From the NCBI GenBank assembly GCA_001770935.1, contig MESI01000127.1, positions 20,884-84,883 of the forward strand: a stretch of 64,000 bases of DNA. The letters are read 5' to 3'. The stretch comes from Burkholderiales bacterium RIFCSPLOWO2_12_FULL_61_40. Lineage in GTDB: Bacteria; Pseudomonadota; Gammaproteobacteria; Burkholderiales; Burkholderiaceae_C. Each line of letters begins with the position of its first letter. Position 1 is the first letter of the stretch. The translations under genes and the position numbers were made by a program. Shown piece by piece: positions 27,449 through 36,655 of this stretch. The notes beneath the pieces are model-generated. The model did no database searches. It worked only from the letters and a program-made list of their open reading frames with translations, and was not told the DNA's origin.

Positions 27449-28518
27449 ACCTGCGCCGCGCCTCCTTTTTAGCCTGGGCACTGCTAGGCATCAGCCTGGC
27501 GCTGGTGTTGTTGGGCGTGTGTGTGGGCAGCACCGGGTTGGAGAACCTGGTGACACCCTTGCTCAACCCCTTGCAGGACCCCGATGCCTACGCCATGGCG
27601 CGGCAAATCGTCTGGGAGATTCGCCTGCCGCGCACCCTGGGTGCCTGGGCGGCGGGCGCCTTGCTGGGGCTGGCCGGTGCGGTGGCGCAGGGCCTGTTTC
27701 GCAACCCGCTTGCCGACCCGTACTTGCTGGGAAGCGCTTCGGGCGCTTCATTGGGCGTGGCACTGGCACTGGTGGCCATGGGCGGGGGAGGCGGCATGTT
27801 GGGCGGCAGCATGATGAATGGCGGGGAGGTGGTCAGCGTGTTTTCCAGCAGCGTGCTGGTGCGCCTGGGCCTGACCGGTGCGGCTTTTGCCGGTGCGGTG
27901 CTGGCGGTGTTGCTGACGCTGGCCTTGTCGCGTGGGGTGCAGCACACGCTGCGCCTGTTGCTGGCCGGGGTGGTGGTAGGTGTGGTGCTCGGCGCCATGA
28001 CCCACATGGTGCTGCTGTTCTCGCCCGATTCGCTGCAGGCCATGCAGGCCTTTATGCTGGGGTCCACCAGCTTTGTCGGCTGGACGGCCTGCCTGCTGAT
28101 GGTGGCGGTGTGGGGCGTGTGTGTGGTCGCGGGGGGCTTGCTGGGCCGGGTGCTGGATGGCCTGAGCCTGGGCGAATCCACCGCCCACAGCCTGGGCCTG
28201 CCGCTGGCGCCCTTGCGCATTGCTCTGGTGGCGGTGCTGGCGCTGGCCACCGGGACCGCAGTGGCGCAAACCGGTCTGATTGCTTTTGTGGGGCTGGCCG
28301 CGCCGCACCTGGTGCGCTCGGTCATCCAGTGCACGCATGGCCGCCTGATCTGGGTCTCCAGCCTGATGGGCGGCGCCTTGTTGATGGGCGCAGACACCCT
28401 GGCGCGCTGGCTGATTGCGCCGCAAGAACTGCCGGTGGGCGTGCTCACCGCCGTACTGGGTGGCGGCTACCTGCTGTGGTTGATGCACCGCGGCAACCCT
28501 TCTGGCAAGGGGGCATGA
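27445..28518 (+). CDS. btuC: Cobalamin/Fe3+-siderophore-type ABC transporter permease
   Basis: FecCD family: LPRTLGAWAAGALLGLAGAVAQGLFRNPLADPYLLGSASGASLGVAL; GLAAPHLVR. Confidence 0.92.
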   Translation: MNLRRASFLAWALLGISLALVLLGVCVGSTGLENLVTPLLNPLQDPDAYAMARQIVWEIRLPRTLGAWAAGALLGLAGAVAQGLFRNPLADPYLLGSASGASLGVALALVAMGGGGGMLGGSMMNGGEVVSVFSSSVLVRLGLTGAAFAGAVLAVLLTLALSRGVQHTLRLLLAGVVVGVVLGAMTHMVLLFSPDSLQAMQAFMLGSTSFVGWTACLLMVAVWGVCVVAGGLLGRVLDGLSLGESTAHSLGLPLAPLRIALVAVLALATGTAVAQTGLIAFVGLAAPHLVRSVIQCTHGRLIWVSSLMGGALLMGADTLARWLIAPQELPVGVLTAVLGGGYLLWLMHRGNPSGKGA

Positions 28519-29333
28519 ACATGACTTTTGCTACACATTCGATAGCTGTCTGCGCACATTCCATCAGGGCTAGCCTCGGAAATGGTGCTACAAAAGCCGA
28601 GGTGCTGCACGGCATCGATCTGAACCTGCCCGTCGGCCGCTGGACCAGCATCGTCGGCCCCAACGGCGCGGGCAAGTCAACCCTGCTCAAGGTGCTGGCG
28701 GGCTTGCTGCCGCACAGCGGCACGGTGGATTTGCTGGGCCAGCCGCTGCACAGTTTGCCCAACCGCACACGCGCCCGGCAACTGGCGTGGCTGGGGCAAA
28801 ACGAATCCTCGGGGGATGACCTCACCGTGTTGGACGTGGCCATGCTGGGGCGCCTGCCGCACCAGCCCTGGCTGGCGGCGCCCAGCGCGGCCGACCATGC
28901 GGCGGTGGAGCAAGCCCTCCAAGCCACGCAAGCCTGGGACTGGCGTGGCCGCAGCCTGGGCCAGCTTTCGGGCGGCGAGCGCCAGCGCGTGCTGCTGGCC
29001 CGTGCGCTGGCAGTGCAGGCGCAGGTGCTGCTGATGGACGAGCCGCTGGCCAATCTGGACCCACCGCACCAGGCCGACTGGCTGGAGCTGGTGCAAGCCC
29101 TGGTGGCCGAGGGCAAAACCGTGGTCAGCGTGTTACATGAAATTTCGATGGCCTTGCATGCAGACGAGATGGTGGTGATGGCGCAGGGGCGCGTCACGCA
29201 CCAGGGCGCGTGTGCCGATGCCGCTACCCACCGGGCGCTGGAAGCCGTATTTGACCAGCGCATTGCGATCCGTGCCGTGGACGACCAGTGGGTGGCGATG
29301 CCACGCGGGCGCGGCAAGGAGCGTCGCAATTAG
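28515..29333 (+). CDS. btuD: Cobalamin ABC transporter ATP-binding protein
   Basis: SIVGPNGAGKSTLLKVLAGL, LGQLSGGERQRVLLARALAVQAQVLLMDEPLANLD; ATG 28515 overlaps btuC stop. Confidence 0.93.
   Translation: MNMTFATHSIAVCAHSIRASLGNGATKAEVLHGIDLNLPVGRWTSIVGPNGAGKSTLLKVLAGLLPHSGTVDLLGQPLHSLPNRTRARQLAWLGQNESSGDDLTVLDVAMLGRLPHQPWLAAPSAADHAAVEQALQATQAWDWRGRSLGQLSGGERQRVLLARALAVQAQVLLMDEPLANLDPPHQADWLELVQALVAEGKTVVSVLHEISMALHADEMVVMAQGRVTHQGACADAATHRALEAVFDQRIAIRAVDDQWVAMPRGRGKERRN
28528..28594 (-). repeat. ~55-bp dispersed repeat (family A), inverted copy forming the btuD N-terminus
   Basis: Reverse complement reads AAATTTCCGAGGCTAGCCCTGATGGAATGTGCGCAGACAGCTATCGAATGTGTAGC-like, matching the family consensus. 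Confidence 0.75.
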
Positions 29334-29390
29334 GCCTTCCGGACTCTCATTTTTGTGTTTAACTTATTGACCCCATTCTGAGGAATTTTG

Positions 29391-29465
29391 ATGCATATCG
29401 AAGCTGGGCATTTGGCCCACCCCCCATTGCTTGTGACCGCCTCGGTGGTCGTGGGTGCCGCCTGA
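29391..29465 (+). CDS. 24-aa mini-ORF translationally coupled to cobM
   Basis: AGGA then ATG; MHIEAGHLAHPPLLVTASVVVGAA*; TGATG overlap with cobM start. Confidence 0.5.
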   Translation: MHIEAGHLAHPPLLVTASVVVGAA

Positions 29466-30286
29466 TGGGCGCGGGCACCGTCTGGTTTGTGGGCGCCGGT
29501 CCGGGCGACCCTGAGCTCATCACCGTCAAAGGCCGGGGCTTGGTGGAGCGCGCGGGCGCCATTTTGTTTGCCGGCTCTTTGGTCAGCGAAGCCGCCATGC
29601 GCTGGGCGCCCGCAGGCTGTGTGATCGCCGACAGCAAGGACATGACGCTGGAAGAGATGTCGGCCTGGCTGGTGGAGCAGGCCGCGCGCTGCGACACCGT
29701 GGTGCGCCTGCAAACCGGTGACCCCGGCCTGTATGGCGCCTTGATTGAGCTGGTGCAGCCGCTGGACGCCGCCGGTGTGCCGGTGCAGGTGGTGCCAGGG
29801 GTATCGTCCGCCATGGCTTCGGCGGCGGCGGCGGTCGAGAGCCTGACCTTGCCCGAAGTGACCCAAACCGTGATCTTTACCCGCATGGAAGGGCGCACCC
29901 CCATGCCCGAAGGCGAATCGCTGGAAGCGCTGGCCTCGCACCACAGCACGCTGTGCATCTTTTTGAGCATCACCCTCATGGGCAAGGTCACCGCCGCACT
30001 GTCGGCGGCTGGCTGGTCACCCGACGCGCCGGTGGTGGTGGTGCACAAAGCGAGTTGGCCGGGTGAAGAAAAAATCGTGCGCGGCACGGTGGCCACCATC
30101 CAGGGCCTGTGCCGCGAGGCCAAGCTGGTGAGCCAGTCCATGATCATCGCCAGCCCGACCCTGGGGTCGCGCCAGTGGACCACGCTGGCCAAATCCAAAC
30201 TCTACGACGCCAGTTTCACGCACCGGTTCCGGCGCGCCAGCGTCCCCGCATCCACCCTGACCCACGATACCCAGGACAATCCATGA
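29465..30286 (+). CDS. cobM: Precorrin-4 / cobalt-precorrin-4 C11-methyltransferase
   Basis: VWFVGAGPGDPELITVKGRGLVERAGAILFAGSLVSEA; RLQTGDPGLYGALIELVQPLDAAGVPVQVVPGVSS. Confidence 0.93.
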   Translation: MGAGTVWFVGAGPGDPELITVKGRGLVERAGAILFAGSLVSEAAMRWAPAGCVIADSKDMTLEEMSAWLVEQAARCDTVVRLQTGDPGLYGALIELVQPLDAAGVPVQVVPGVSSAMASAAAAVESLTLPEVTQTVIFTRMEGRTPMPEGESLEALASHHSTLCIFLSITLMGKVTAALSAAGWSPDAPVVVVHKASWPGEEKIVRGTVATIQGLCREAKLVSQSMIIASPTLGSRQWTTLAKSKLYDASFTHRFRRASVPASTLTHDTQDNP

Positions 30287-31272
30287 CCACTGAGACCATT
30301 TTGCTGGTGGGCCACGGCTCACGCGAAAAATCCGGCAACGACGAAATCCTGGCCTTTGCCGCGCAGTGGCGCGAGCGCCAGCCGAACTGGTCGATCGAGG
30401 TCTGCTTCATCGAGTTCTCGGAGATCACCATGGGCGAAGGCCTGCGCCGCGCCGCCACCCACGCCCGCCGCGTGATTGTGGTGCCGCTGATTCTGAATGC
30501 CGCAGGCCATGTGAAGATGGACATTCCGCAGGCCATTGACGCGGCGCGGCTGAAGTTTCCGCAGGTGCAGTTTCTGTACACCCCGCAGCTGACGGCCTGC
30601 GACCAGCTGCTGAGTGTGGTCAAACGCCGCCTCAAGTCCGCCATGCAAACCCTGGACATGCCGGACCCCAGCACCACCGGCGTGGTGCTCTTGGGGCGCG
30701 GCTCCTCGGACCGGCATGCCAATGGCGAGATGGCCAAAATGGCGCGCTGGGTGATGGAAGAAACCGACCACGAGCTGGTGGATGTGGCCTTTACCGGCAT
30801 CACCCACCCCCGGCTGGAAAAAGCGGTGCAGCGCCAGAGCCTGTTGGGCATGACCCAGGTGGTGGTTTTGCCCTACTACCTGTTCAACGGCACGCTGGTG
30901 GCGCGCATCCAGCGCCAGGTGGAACACCTGAAAGCCCAGTACCCCACCATCCGCTTCACCTCAACCGATTATTTCGGTTTTGAGTGCGAGATTTTTGAGG
31001 TGCTGGAGCAGCGCGTGCTGGATGTGAAACGCGGCGCACCCGAAGCCCTGATGCCCTGCGACGGCTGCAAGTTTCGTGCGTTTGCGGTGGAGCACGGCCA
31101 AGGCGGCCACCACCATGATGACGACCTGCCGCACAGCCACGACCATGCGCATGATCACGACCATGAACATGCCCACGAACATCCGCATAATCAGGCCCAT
31201 CCGCATGACCACGGCCATGGCCATGCGCATCCCCACGACCACGATCATTCCCCTACAGGAGTCCTGCCATGA
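30283..31272 (+). CDS. cbiX: Sirohydrochlorin cobaltochelatase CbiX with His-rich C-terminus
   Basis: ILLVGHGSREKSGNDEILAFAAQWRER; RRVIVVPLILNAAGHVKMDIP; C-terminal HDHAHDHDHEHAHEHPH tract. Confidence 0.9.
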   Translation: MTTETILLVGHGSREKSGNDEILAFAAQWRERQPNWSIEVCFIEFSEITMGEGLRRAATHARRVIVVPLILNAAGHVKMDIPQAIDAARLKFPQVQFLYTPQLTACDQLLSVVKRRLKSAMQTLDMPDPSTTGVVLLGRGSSDRHANGEMAKMARWVMEETDHELVDVAFTGITHPRLEKAVQRQSLLGMTQVVVLPYYLFNGTLVARIQRQVEHLKAQYPTIRFTSTDYFGFECEIFEVLEQRVLDVKRGAPEALMPCDGCKFRAFAVEHGQGGHHHDDDLPHSHDHAHDHDHEHAHEHPHNQAHPHDHGHGHAHPHDHDHSPTGVLP

Positions 31273-31961
31273 CCCACGCTGCCGCCAATGTCGTTACCGA
31301 GCAACTCACTGCCGCCGGGCGTGCCATTGAGCACGATTCATTCGCCGTGATCGACCGCGAGGCCGGCCCCTACACCTATGCCCCCGAGCAGTGGCCCATC
31401 GTGCGCCGCATGATCCACGCCAACGCCGATTTTGATTTCAACGGCCTGACCGAATTCCACCCCGACGCGGTAGCCGCCGGGCTGGCCGCGATTGCCGGGC
31501 GCGCCACCCGGGTGGTGGCCGATGTGGAGATGATTTGTGTCGGCCTGTCCGCCCCGCGTTTGGCGCATTTTGGCATCACCACCCACCAGTTCATCAGCGA
31601 CCCCGATGTGATTGAATTGGCCAAGGCCGAAAACACCACCCGTGCGGTGCAGGCCATGCGCAAGGCGCACCGCCTGGGTTTGCTGGACGGCGCCATTGTC
31701 GGCATCGGCAACGCGCCCACCGCCTTGATTGAATTGGTGCGCCTGATCCGGCAAGAGGGCGCCCGTCCGGCGCTGGTGGTGGGCATGCCGGTGGGTTTTG
31801 TCTCGGCGGCGGAGTCCAAGGATTTGATGGCCTTGGAGGCTGAGGTGCCCTGGATCGTGATCCGCGGCCGCAAGGGCGGCTCCACCCTGGTGGTGGCCGC
31901 CATCCACGCCCTGCTGGGGCTGGCCGAAGCGCAAGAATTGGCCAAGGAACAGGCCGCATGA
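31269..31961 (+). CDS. cobH: Precorrin-8X methylmutase
   Basis: RMIHANADFDFNGLTEFHPDAV; VVADVEMICVGLS; VVGMPVGFVSAAESKDLM. Confidence 0.94.
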   Translation: MTHAAANVVTEQLTAAGRAIEHDSFAVIDREAGPYTYAPEQWPIVRRMIHANADFDFNGLTEFHPDAVAAGLAAIAGRATRVVADVEMICVGLSAPRLAHFGITTHQFISDPDVIELAKAENTTRAVQAMRKAHRLGLLDGAIVGIGNAPTALIELVRLIRQEGARPALVVGMPVGFVSAAESKDLMALEAEVPWIVIRGRKGGSTLVVAAIHALLGLAEAQELAKEQAA

Positions 31962-33055
31962 TGGAAAAAGACGCGCCACGCGGCACCCGCACCGGTTTCA
32001 CCACCGGCGCGTGTTCGGCTGCTGCTGCGCGGGCGGCCGTCATCGGCCTGGTCACCGGTCAGGTGCCCGAACAGGTGGAATGCCTGCTGCCCAATGGCGA
32101 CCTGGTGCGTTTTGCCGTGCAGGATGGCCGTGTGCAGGGCCAGGCGGCCCATGCCATGGTCATCAAAGACGCGGGCGACGACCCGGATTGCACCGACAAA
32201 GCCCACCTGACTGCCGATGTGCGCCTGCTGCCCAGCCAGCCGGGCCAGGTGCTACTGGGCGGTGGTGTGGGTGTGGGCACGGTCACCATGCAGGGCCTGG
32301 GGCTGACGGTGGGTGGCCCGGCCATCAACCCTGTGCCCCGGCGCAATATCGAAGCCAATGTGCGTGCTGCGGGTGCGGCATTGCTGGATGAGGTCGGCTT
32401 GGAGGTGACGATTTCCGTGCCCCAAGGCGAGCAAATGGCCAAAAAAACCACCAATGCCCGTTTGGGGATCTTGGGCGGCATTTCCATTTTGGGCACCACC
32501 GGCATCGTCAAGCCCTATTCCACCGCCGCTTACCGCGCCAGCGTGGTGCAGGGCGTGCATGTGGCGGGCACCTTGCCACACGGCGTGGTGGTGCTGACCA
32601 CCGGCGGGCGTACCGAGAAATTTGTGATGGAAGAGCTGCCGCATCTGCCCGAAGCGGCCTTTGTGCAGATGGGCGACTTTTTGCGTTACGCCATGGGTGC
32701 GGCGGTCAAGGCCGGTTTGAAGCAGGTGGTGATTGGCGGCATGGTGGGCAAGCTCACCAAAATCGCGCAGGGTGAAACCATCACCCACGCGGGCCGGGCC
32801 GATGTCAACACCGGCTTGCTGGCCGATCTGGCAGCCGAGTTGGGCGCGCCCGCCGAGGTGTGTGAAGACATTCGCAATGCCAAGACCGCCCGCTACGCCG
32901 GTGAGCGCATGGACGCGCTGGGCCTGGGGCTGGCCTTCCACACGGCGCTGGCGCAACGGGTGGTGAAAACTTTGCGGGAACGTTACCCCGACCCATTTGA
33001 ATTGAAAGTGCTGGTCTGCGACTTTGATGGCCGCAAGATCACGGAGTCTGCATGA
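31958..33055 (+). CDS. cbiD: Cobalt-precorrin-5B (C1)-methyltransferase
   Basis: RTGFTTGACSAAAARAAV; IKDAGDDPDCTDKAHL; GILGGISILGTTGIVKPYSTAAYRAS. Confidence 0.95.
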   Translation: MMEKDAPRGTRTGFTTGACSAAAARAAVIGLVTGQVPEQVECLLPNGDLVRFAVQDGRVQGQAAHAMVIKDAGDDPDCTDKAHLTADVRLLPSQPGQVLLGGGVGVGTVTMQGLGLTVGGPAINPVPRRNIEANVRAAGAALLDEVGLEVTISVPQGEQMAKKTTNARLGILGGISILGTTGIVKPYSTAAYRASVVQGVHVAGTLPHGVVVLTTGGRTEKFVMEELPHLPEAAFVQMGDFLRYAMGAAVKAGLKQVVIGGMVGKLTKIAQGETITHAGRADVNTGLLADLAAELGAPAEVCEDIRNAKTARYAGERMDALGLGLAFHTALAQRVVKTLRERYPDPFELKVLVCDFDGRKITESA

Positions 33056-34380
33056 ACACTGAAGCGATGAACCTACCCCAAAAATGCCGCATCCTGGGGG
33101 TGCTGGACGACGGCGTTGCCAGCCTGGGCCAAAACGCGCTGGCCCATCTGGCGCAAGCCCAACTGGTCATCGGTGGTGGCCGCACGCTGCAACTGTTGGC
33201 GCAGCACCTGGCACCCGACGCCCAACAGCGCGACCTGACCGGCGCCATGTCGCAGGTGCCCGAGTGGATTCGCGCCGCCCAGGCCCTGGGGCAGCGCGTG
33301 GTGGTGCTGGCCACCGGCGACCCGTTGTGCTACGGCATCGCGGCCTTCCTGCAGTCGCGTCTGTGCATTGAAGCGATTGAGGTCATTCCCAATGTTTCCA
33401 CCCTGCAACTGGCCTGCGCCCGGCTGGGCTTGCCGTGGCAGGACATGAAGTTTTCTTCCGTGCACAGCAAGGACGCTGGCGACTGGGTGGCCGGGTCCGA
33501 CCCCAGCCACGGGCTGTACGGCCTGCTGCGCGACATTCGCCAGCATGACCGCCTGGCCGTGCTGACCAGCCCGTTCAATACGCCGGACCGTATCGCCCGC
33601 ATGCTGGTGGCCGAAGGCCTGGCGGATGACTTCGAGATGGCGGTGGCCGAGCGCCTGTGCCAGCCCGAGGAGCGCATCGTCAGCGGCTTTGGCATCCAGG
33701 CCGCCACACAAATGCCGTTTGCGGAACTGAATGTGGTGCTGCTGTGGCGCAGCACGCTGCGCAAGTCCGAGGTCTTGTTTGGCCTGCCGGATGCCAGCTT
33801 TGCGCAGCGCCACCCGGAAAAGGGCCTGATCACCAAGAACGAGGTGCGCGCGGTGTCATTGGCGCGTATGCAACTGCGCTCCGACAGTGTGGTTTGGGAC
33901 ATTGGCGCGGGTTCCGGTTCGGTGGGGCTGGAAGCGGCGCGCCTGTGCCGCATGGGCCATGTGTATGCCATTGAGAAAAACGTCGATGACTGCACCAACG
34001 TGCTGCAAAACCGCCTGACCATGGGCCTCAGCAACCACACGCTGGTGCATGGCAAGGCGCCGGAAGGTCTGGCGGCCTGGGCCGACCCGGACGCGGTGTT
34101 CATCGGCGGCTCGGGTGGTGAACTCACCGAGCTGATCACCCTGATTTTGCAGCGCCTGAAACCCGGCGGCTGGCTGGTGATGAACTTTGTGACGCTGGAA
34201 AATCTGAGCGCGGCGGTGGAAACCGCCAAGGCCCTGGGCGCGCACTGGGACGTGCTGCAATTGCAGGCCGCGCGCAGCAAACCCATCTTGCACATGAACC
34301 GCATGGCGGCTGAAAACCCGGTGTGGATTGTGTGTGCCACAGCAGGCACCGCAAATGAAGCAGGAATACAAAATGACTAA
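33052..34380 (+). CDS. cobL: Precorrin-6Y C5,15-methyltransferase (CbiET/CobL)
   Basis: CbiE domain LATGDPLCYGIAAFL; CbiT domain LITKNEVRAVSLARMQLRSDSVVWDIGAGSGSVGLEAARL. Confidence 0.93.
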   Translation: MNTEAMNLPQKCRILGVLDDGVASLGQNALAHLAQAQLVIGGGRTLQLLAQHLAPDAQQRDLTGAMSQVPEWIRAAQALGQRVVVLATGDPLCYGIAAFLQSRLCIEAIEVIPNVSTLQLACARLGLPWQDMKFSSVHSKDAGDWVAGSDPSHGLYGLLRDIRQHDRLAVLTSPFNTPDRIARMLVAEGLADDFEMAVAERLCQPEERIVSGFGIQAATQMPFAELNVVLLWRSTLRKSEVLFGLPDASFAQRHPEKGLITKNEVRAVSLARMQLRSDSVVWDIGAGSGSVGLEAARLCRMGHVYAIEKNVDDCTNVLQNRLTMGLSNHTLVHGKAPEGLAAWADPDAVFIGGSGGELTELITLILQRLKPGGWLVMNFVTLENLSAAVETAKALGAHWDVLQLQAARSKPILHMNRMAAENPVWIVCATAGTANEAGIQND

Positions 34381-35164
34381 GCCCGGCACCCTCCATGGCG
34401 TGTCTTTAGGGCCGGGTGACCCCGGTCTGATCACGCGCCGCGCCTGGGCCTTGCTGGAGCGCACCGACACCGTGTGGACCTACCCGGTGCGCAGCCTGCG
34501 CAAGGATAGCTACGCGCTCGACATTGCGGTGCGGGCCGGCCTGGCCTTGCCCACGCAACACCAATCGCTGCTGTTTCCCATGACGCACGACGCCGAAAAG
34601 TTGGCCCGCCACTGGCTCAAGGCGGCAGAAACCGTGCGTGACTTGCTGGCCACCGGCCGGGACGTGTTGTTTCTGGTGGAGGGCGACGCCTCCACCTACG
34701 CCAGCTTTTGTTACCTGGCGCGGGTGCTGCGCGAGTTGGAGCCTGCGGCCCTGGTGGACATCGTGCCCGGCGTCAACTCCTTCAACGCCGCCTGTGCGCA
34801 ATTGCAAATTCCGCTGTCCGAACAGGACGACACCATCGCCATCGTGCCTGCCGCCTACGGTATTGCGGCGGTGGAGAAGATGCTGGACGACTTTGACACC
34901 CTGGTGCTGATGAAGGTCAAACCCCTGCTGGACGACCTGATTGACCTGCTGGAGCGCCGGGGCCTGCTGGAGCACAGCCGCTTCATCGAAAAAGCCGGCT
35001 CACCCGTGGAGCGTATCGTGCACAAGGTGGCCGAACTCAAGGGCAGCAAGGTCAACTACCTGTCGCTCTTGCTGGTGAAAAACCCGAACCGCGAACGCGG
35101 CGAGATGGTCCGCGGCTGCCGTAAAAAAACCACCACCGAACTGGAAGAGGAAACCCAGGAATGA
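34373..35164 (+). CDS. cobI: Precorrin-2 C20-methyltransferase
   Basis: LHGVSLGPGDPGLITRRAWALLERTDTVWTYPV; EGDASTYASFCYLARVL; PGVNSFNAACAQ. Confidence 0.92.
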   Translation: MTKPGTLHGVSLGPGDPGLITRRAWALLERTDTVWTYPVRSLRKDSYALDIAVRAGLALPTQHQSLLFPMTHDAEKLARHWLKAAETVRDLLATGRDVLFLVEGDASTYASFCYLARVLRELEPAALVDIVPGVNSFNAACAQLQIPLSEQDDTIAIVPAAYGIAAVEKMLDDFDTLVLMKVKPLLDDLIDLLERRGLLEHSRFIEKAGSPVERIVHKVAELKGSKVNYLSLLLVKNPNRERGEMVRGCRKKTTTELEEETQE

Positions 35165-35940
35165 GCAGTACCACCCCGTCAGACACCGCACCGGCCCAGG
35201 AGGGTGCCGTGCGCGTGGTGCTGATTGCCATCACCAAACACGGTGCACAGCAAACCGCCGAGCTGGCACGCCAGTTGCCTGCCGCCAGCATTTGTGTGGC
35301 CGACAAGTTTGCACCGCTGATGGCCGGTTTGGCCAACCCGGTGCGCGCTTACAGCGGCGCGTTCCGTGACGAAATTGCGCAGTTGTTCGCGGATTTTGAC
35401 CAACTGGTGTTTTTTGTTTCGCTCGGTGCGGTGGTGCGCCTGATTGCGCCGCACATGAAAAACAAGGACGAAGACCCCGGCGTGCTGGTGGTGGACGACG
35501 CCGGGCAATTCGTCATTCCCGTGTTGTCGGGTCATGTGGGTGGCGCCAACGCCATGGCAGAACAGATCGCCGCCTTGCTGGGCGGCACGGCGGTGTTGAC
35601 CACCGCGTCGGACGTGGGCAAGACCATTGCGGTGGATATTCTGGGCCGCGAACTGGGCTGGAAGGTGGAGTGCCCCAAGATCAACATCACCCGCGTGTCG
35701 GCCGCCGTGGTCAATGAAGAGCCGGTGGCCGTGGTGCAGGAGGCCGGCAGCCCGCACTGGTGGACCCGGCCCACGCCGTTGCCTGCCAGCATCCACAGGT
35801 TCACCCGTTTGGAAGATGTGGACCTGGAGCGCTTCAAGGCCGTGTTGTGGATCACCCATGCCGAGGTCACGCCCGAGCGCTGGGCGCAACTCCATGAGCG
35901 CCTGGTGGTGTACCGCCCACCGCAGGGGCAGGGTGTATGA
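35161..35940 (+). CDS. cbiG: Cobalamin biosynthesis protein CbiG (N-terminal/central part)
   Basis: LVFFVSLGAVVRLIAPHMKNKDEDPGVLVVDDAGQFVIPVLSGHVGGANAMAEQIA. Confidence 0.9.
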   Translation: MSSTTPSDTAPAQEGAVRVVLIAITKHGAQQTAELARQLPAASICVADKFAPLMAGLANPVRAYSGAFRDEIAQLFADFDQLVFFVSLGAVVRLIAPHMKNKDEDPGVLVVDDAGQFVIPVLSGHVGGANAMAEQIAALLGGTAVLTTASDVGKTIAVDILGRELGWKVECPKINITRVSAAVVNEEPVAVVQEAGSPHWWTRPTPLPASIHRFTRLEDVDLERFKAVLWITHAEVTPERWAQLHERLVVYRPPQGQGV

Positions 35941-35968
35941 GCATAGTGCGCAGCACGGAGGTGCTCCA

Positions 35969-36412
35969 GTGAGCCAGGCGATGATGCAAGTGGCTGTCGG
36001 CCTGGGGTGCGACCGGGGTACGCCGCTGGCCACACTGCAGCGCGCCTTGAGCGAGGCCTTGGCGCAGGTGGGCGTCGGGCAGTCGCAAGTGGCGGCAGTG
36101 GCCAGCATCACCCTCAAGGCCGATGAGCCGGGCCTGCTGGCGCTGGCACGCGAGTTGGGCTGGAGTTTGGCGTTTTACACGCCCGAGGTCTTGGCCGCCG
36201 TAGCGGTGCCCAACCCGTCCGAAACCGTGCGCAAATATACTGGCAGCCCCTCGGTGAGCGAAGCCGCGGCCTTGATGGCCGGTGCGGCACTGGCTGGGCT
36301 GGCACAGGCCCTGCCCATGCAGGCGCTGCTGGTCGAAAAATACAAATGCCGTGGCACGGATGGGCGCAACGCCACGGTTTCCATAGCCCGTTGTGATAGT
36401 TTTTCCCTGTGA
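35969..36412 (+). CDS. cobE: CobE / CbiG C-terminal domain protein
   Basis: VGLGCDRGTPLATLQRALSEAL...VASITLKADEPGLLALARELGW; GSPSVSEAAALMAG; GTG start. Confidence 0.85.
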   Translation: MSQAMMQVAVGLGCDRGTPLATLQRALSEALAQVGVGQSQVAAVASITLKADEPGLLALARELGWSLAFYTPEVLAAVAVPNPSETVRKYTGSPSVSEAAALMAGAALAGLAQALPMQALLVEKYKCRGTDGRNATVSIARCDSFSL

Positions 36413-36449
36413 TTTTTGTCAGTTTTTTAACCCTGAAATGGAGCAAACC

Positions 36450-36641
36450 ATGAACGCATCTTCTGCCACTTCCCCCGCGCTGCCTGCAAGCACGAGCGCC
36501 ACCCGCAGTCTCTTGCTGCAACTCGCCGCAGGTGCCGCATTGGGCCTGGTCGTTCTGTATGGCGTGGCGTTCTCCGAGAGTTCGCTGGCCCACAACGCCG
36601 CACACGATGTGCGCCACATCACGGTGAAACCCTGCCACTGA
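36450..36641 (+). CDS. cbtB: CbtB-type cobalt transporter subunit
   Basis: Single TM segment followed by AHNAAHDVRHITVKPCH; adjacent to cbtA. Confidence 0.85.
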   Translation: MNASSATSPALPASTSATRSLLLQLAAGAALGLVVLYGVAFSESSLAHNAAHDVRHITVKPCH

Positions 36642-36655
36642 ACCGGGAGCCCGGC

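Noticed and set aside
27519-29333. 604-aa plus-strand ORF
   Set aside because: Only the last 272 aa (from ATG 28515) are real BtuD; the rest is an out-of-frame reading of btuC.
36391-36412. CATAGCCCGTTGTGATAG near the cobE stop as a family A repeat fragment
   Set aside because: Too short and lacks the GCGCAAGCAGCT core.
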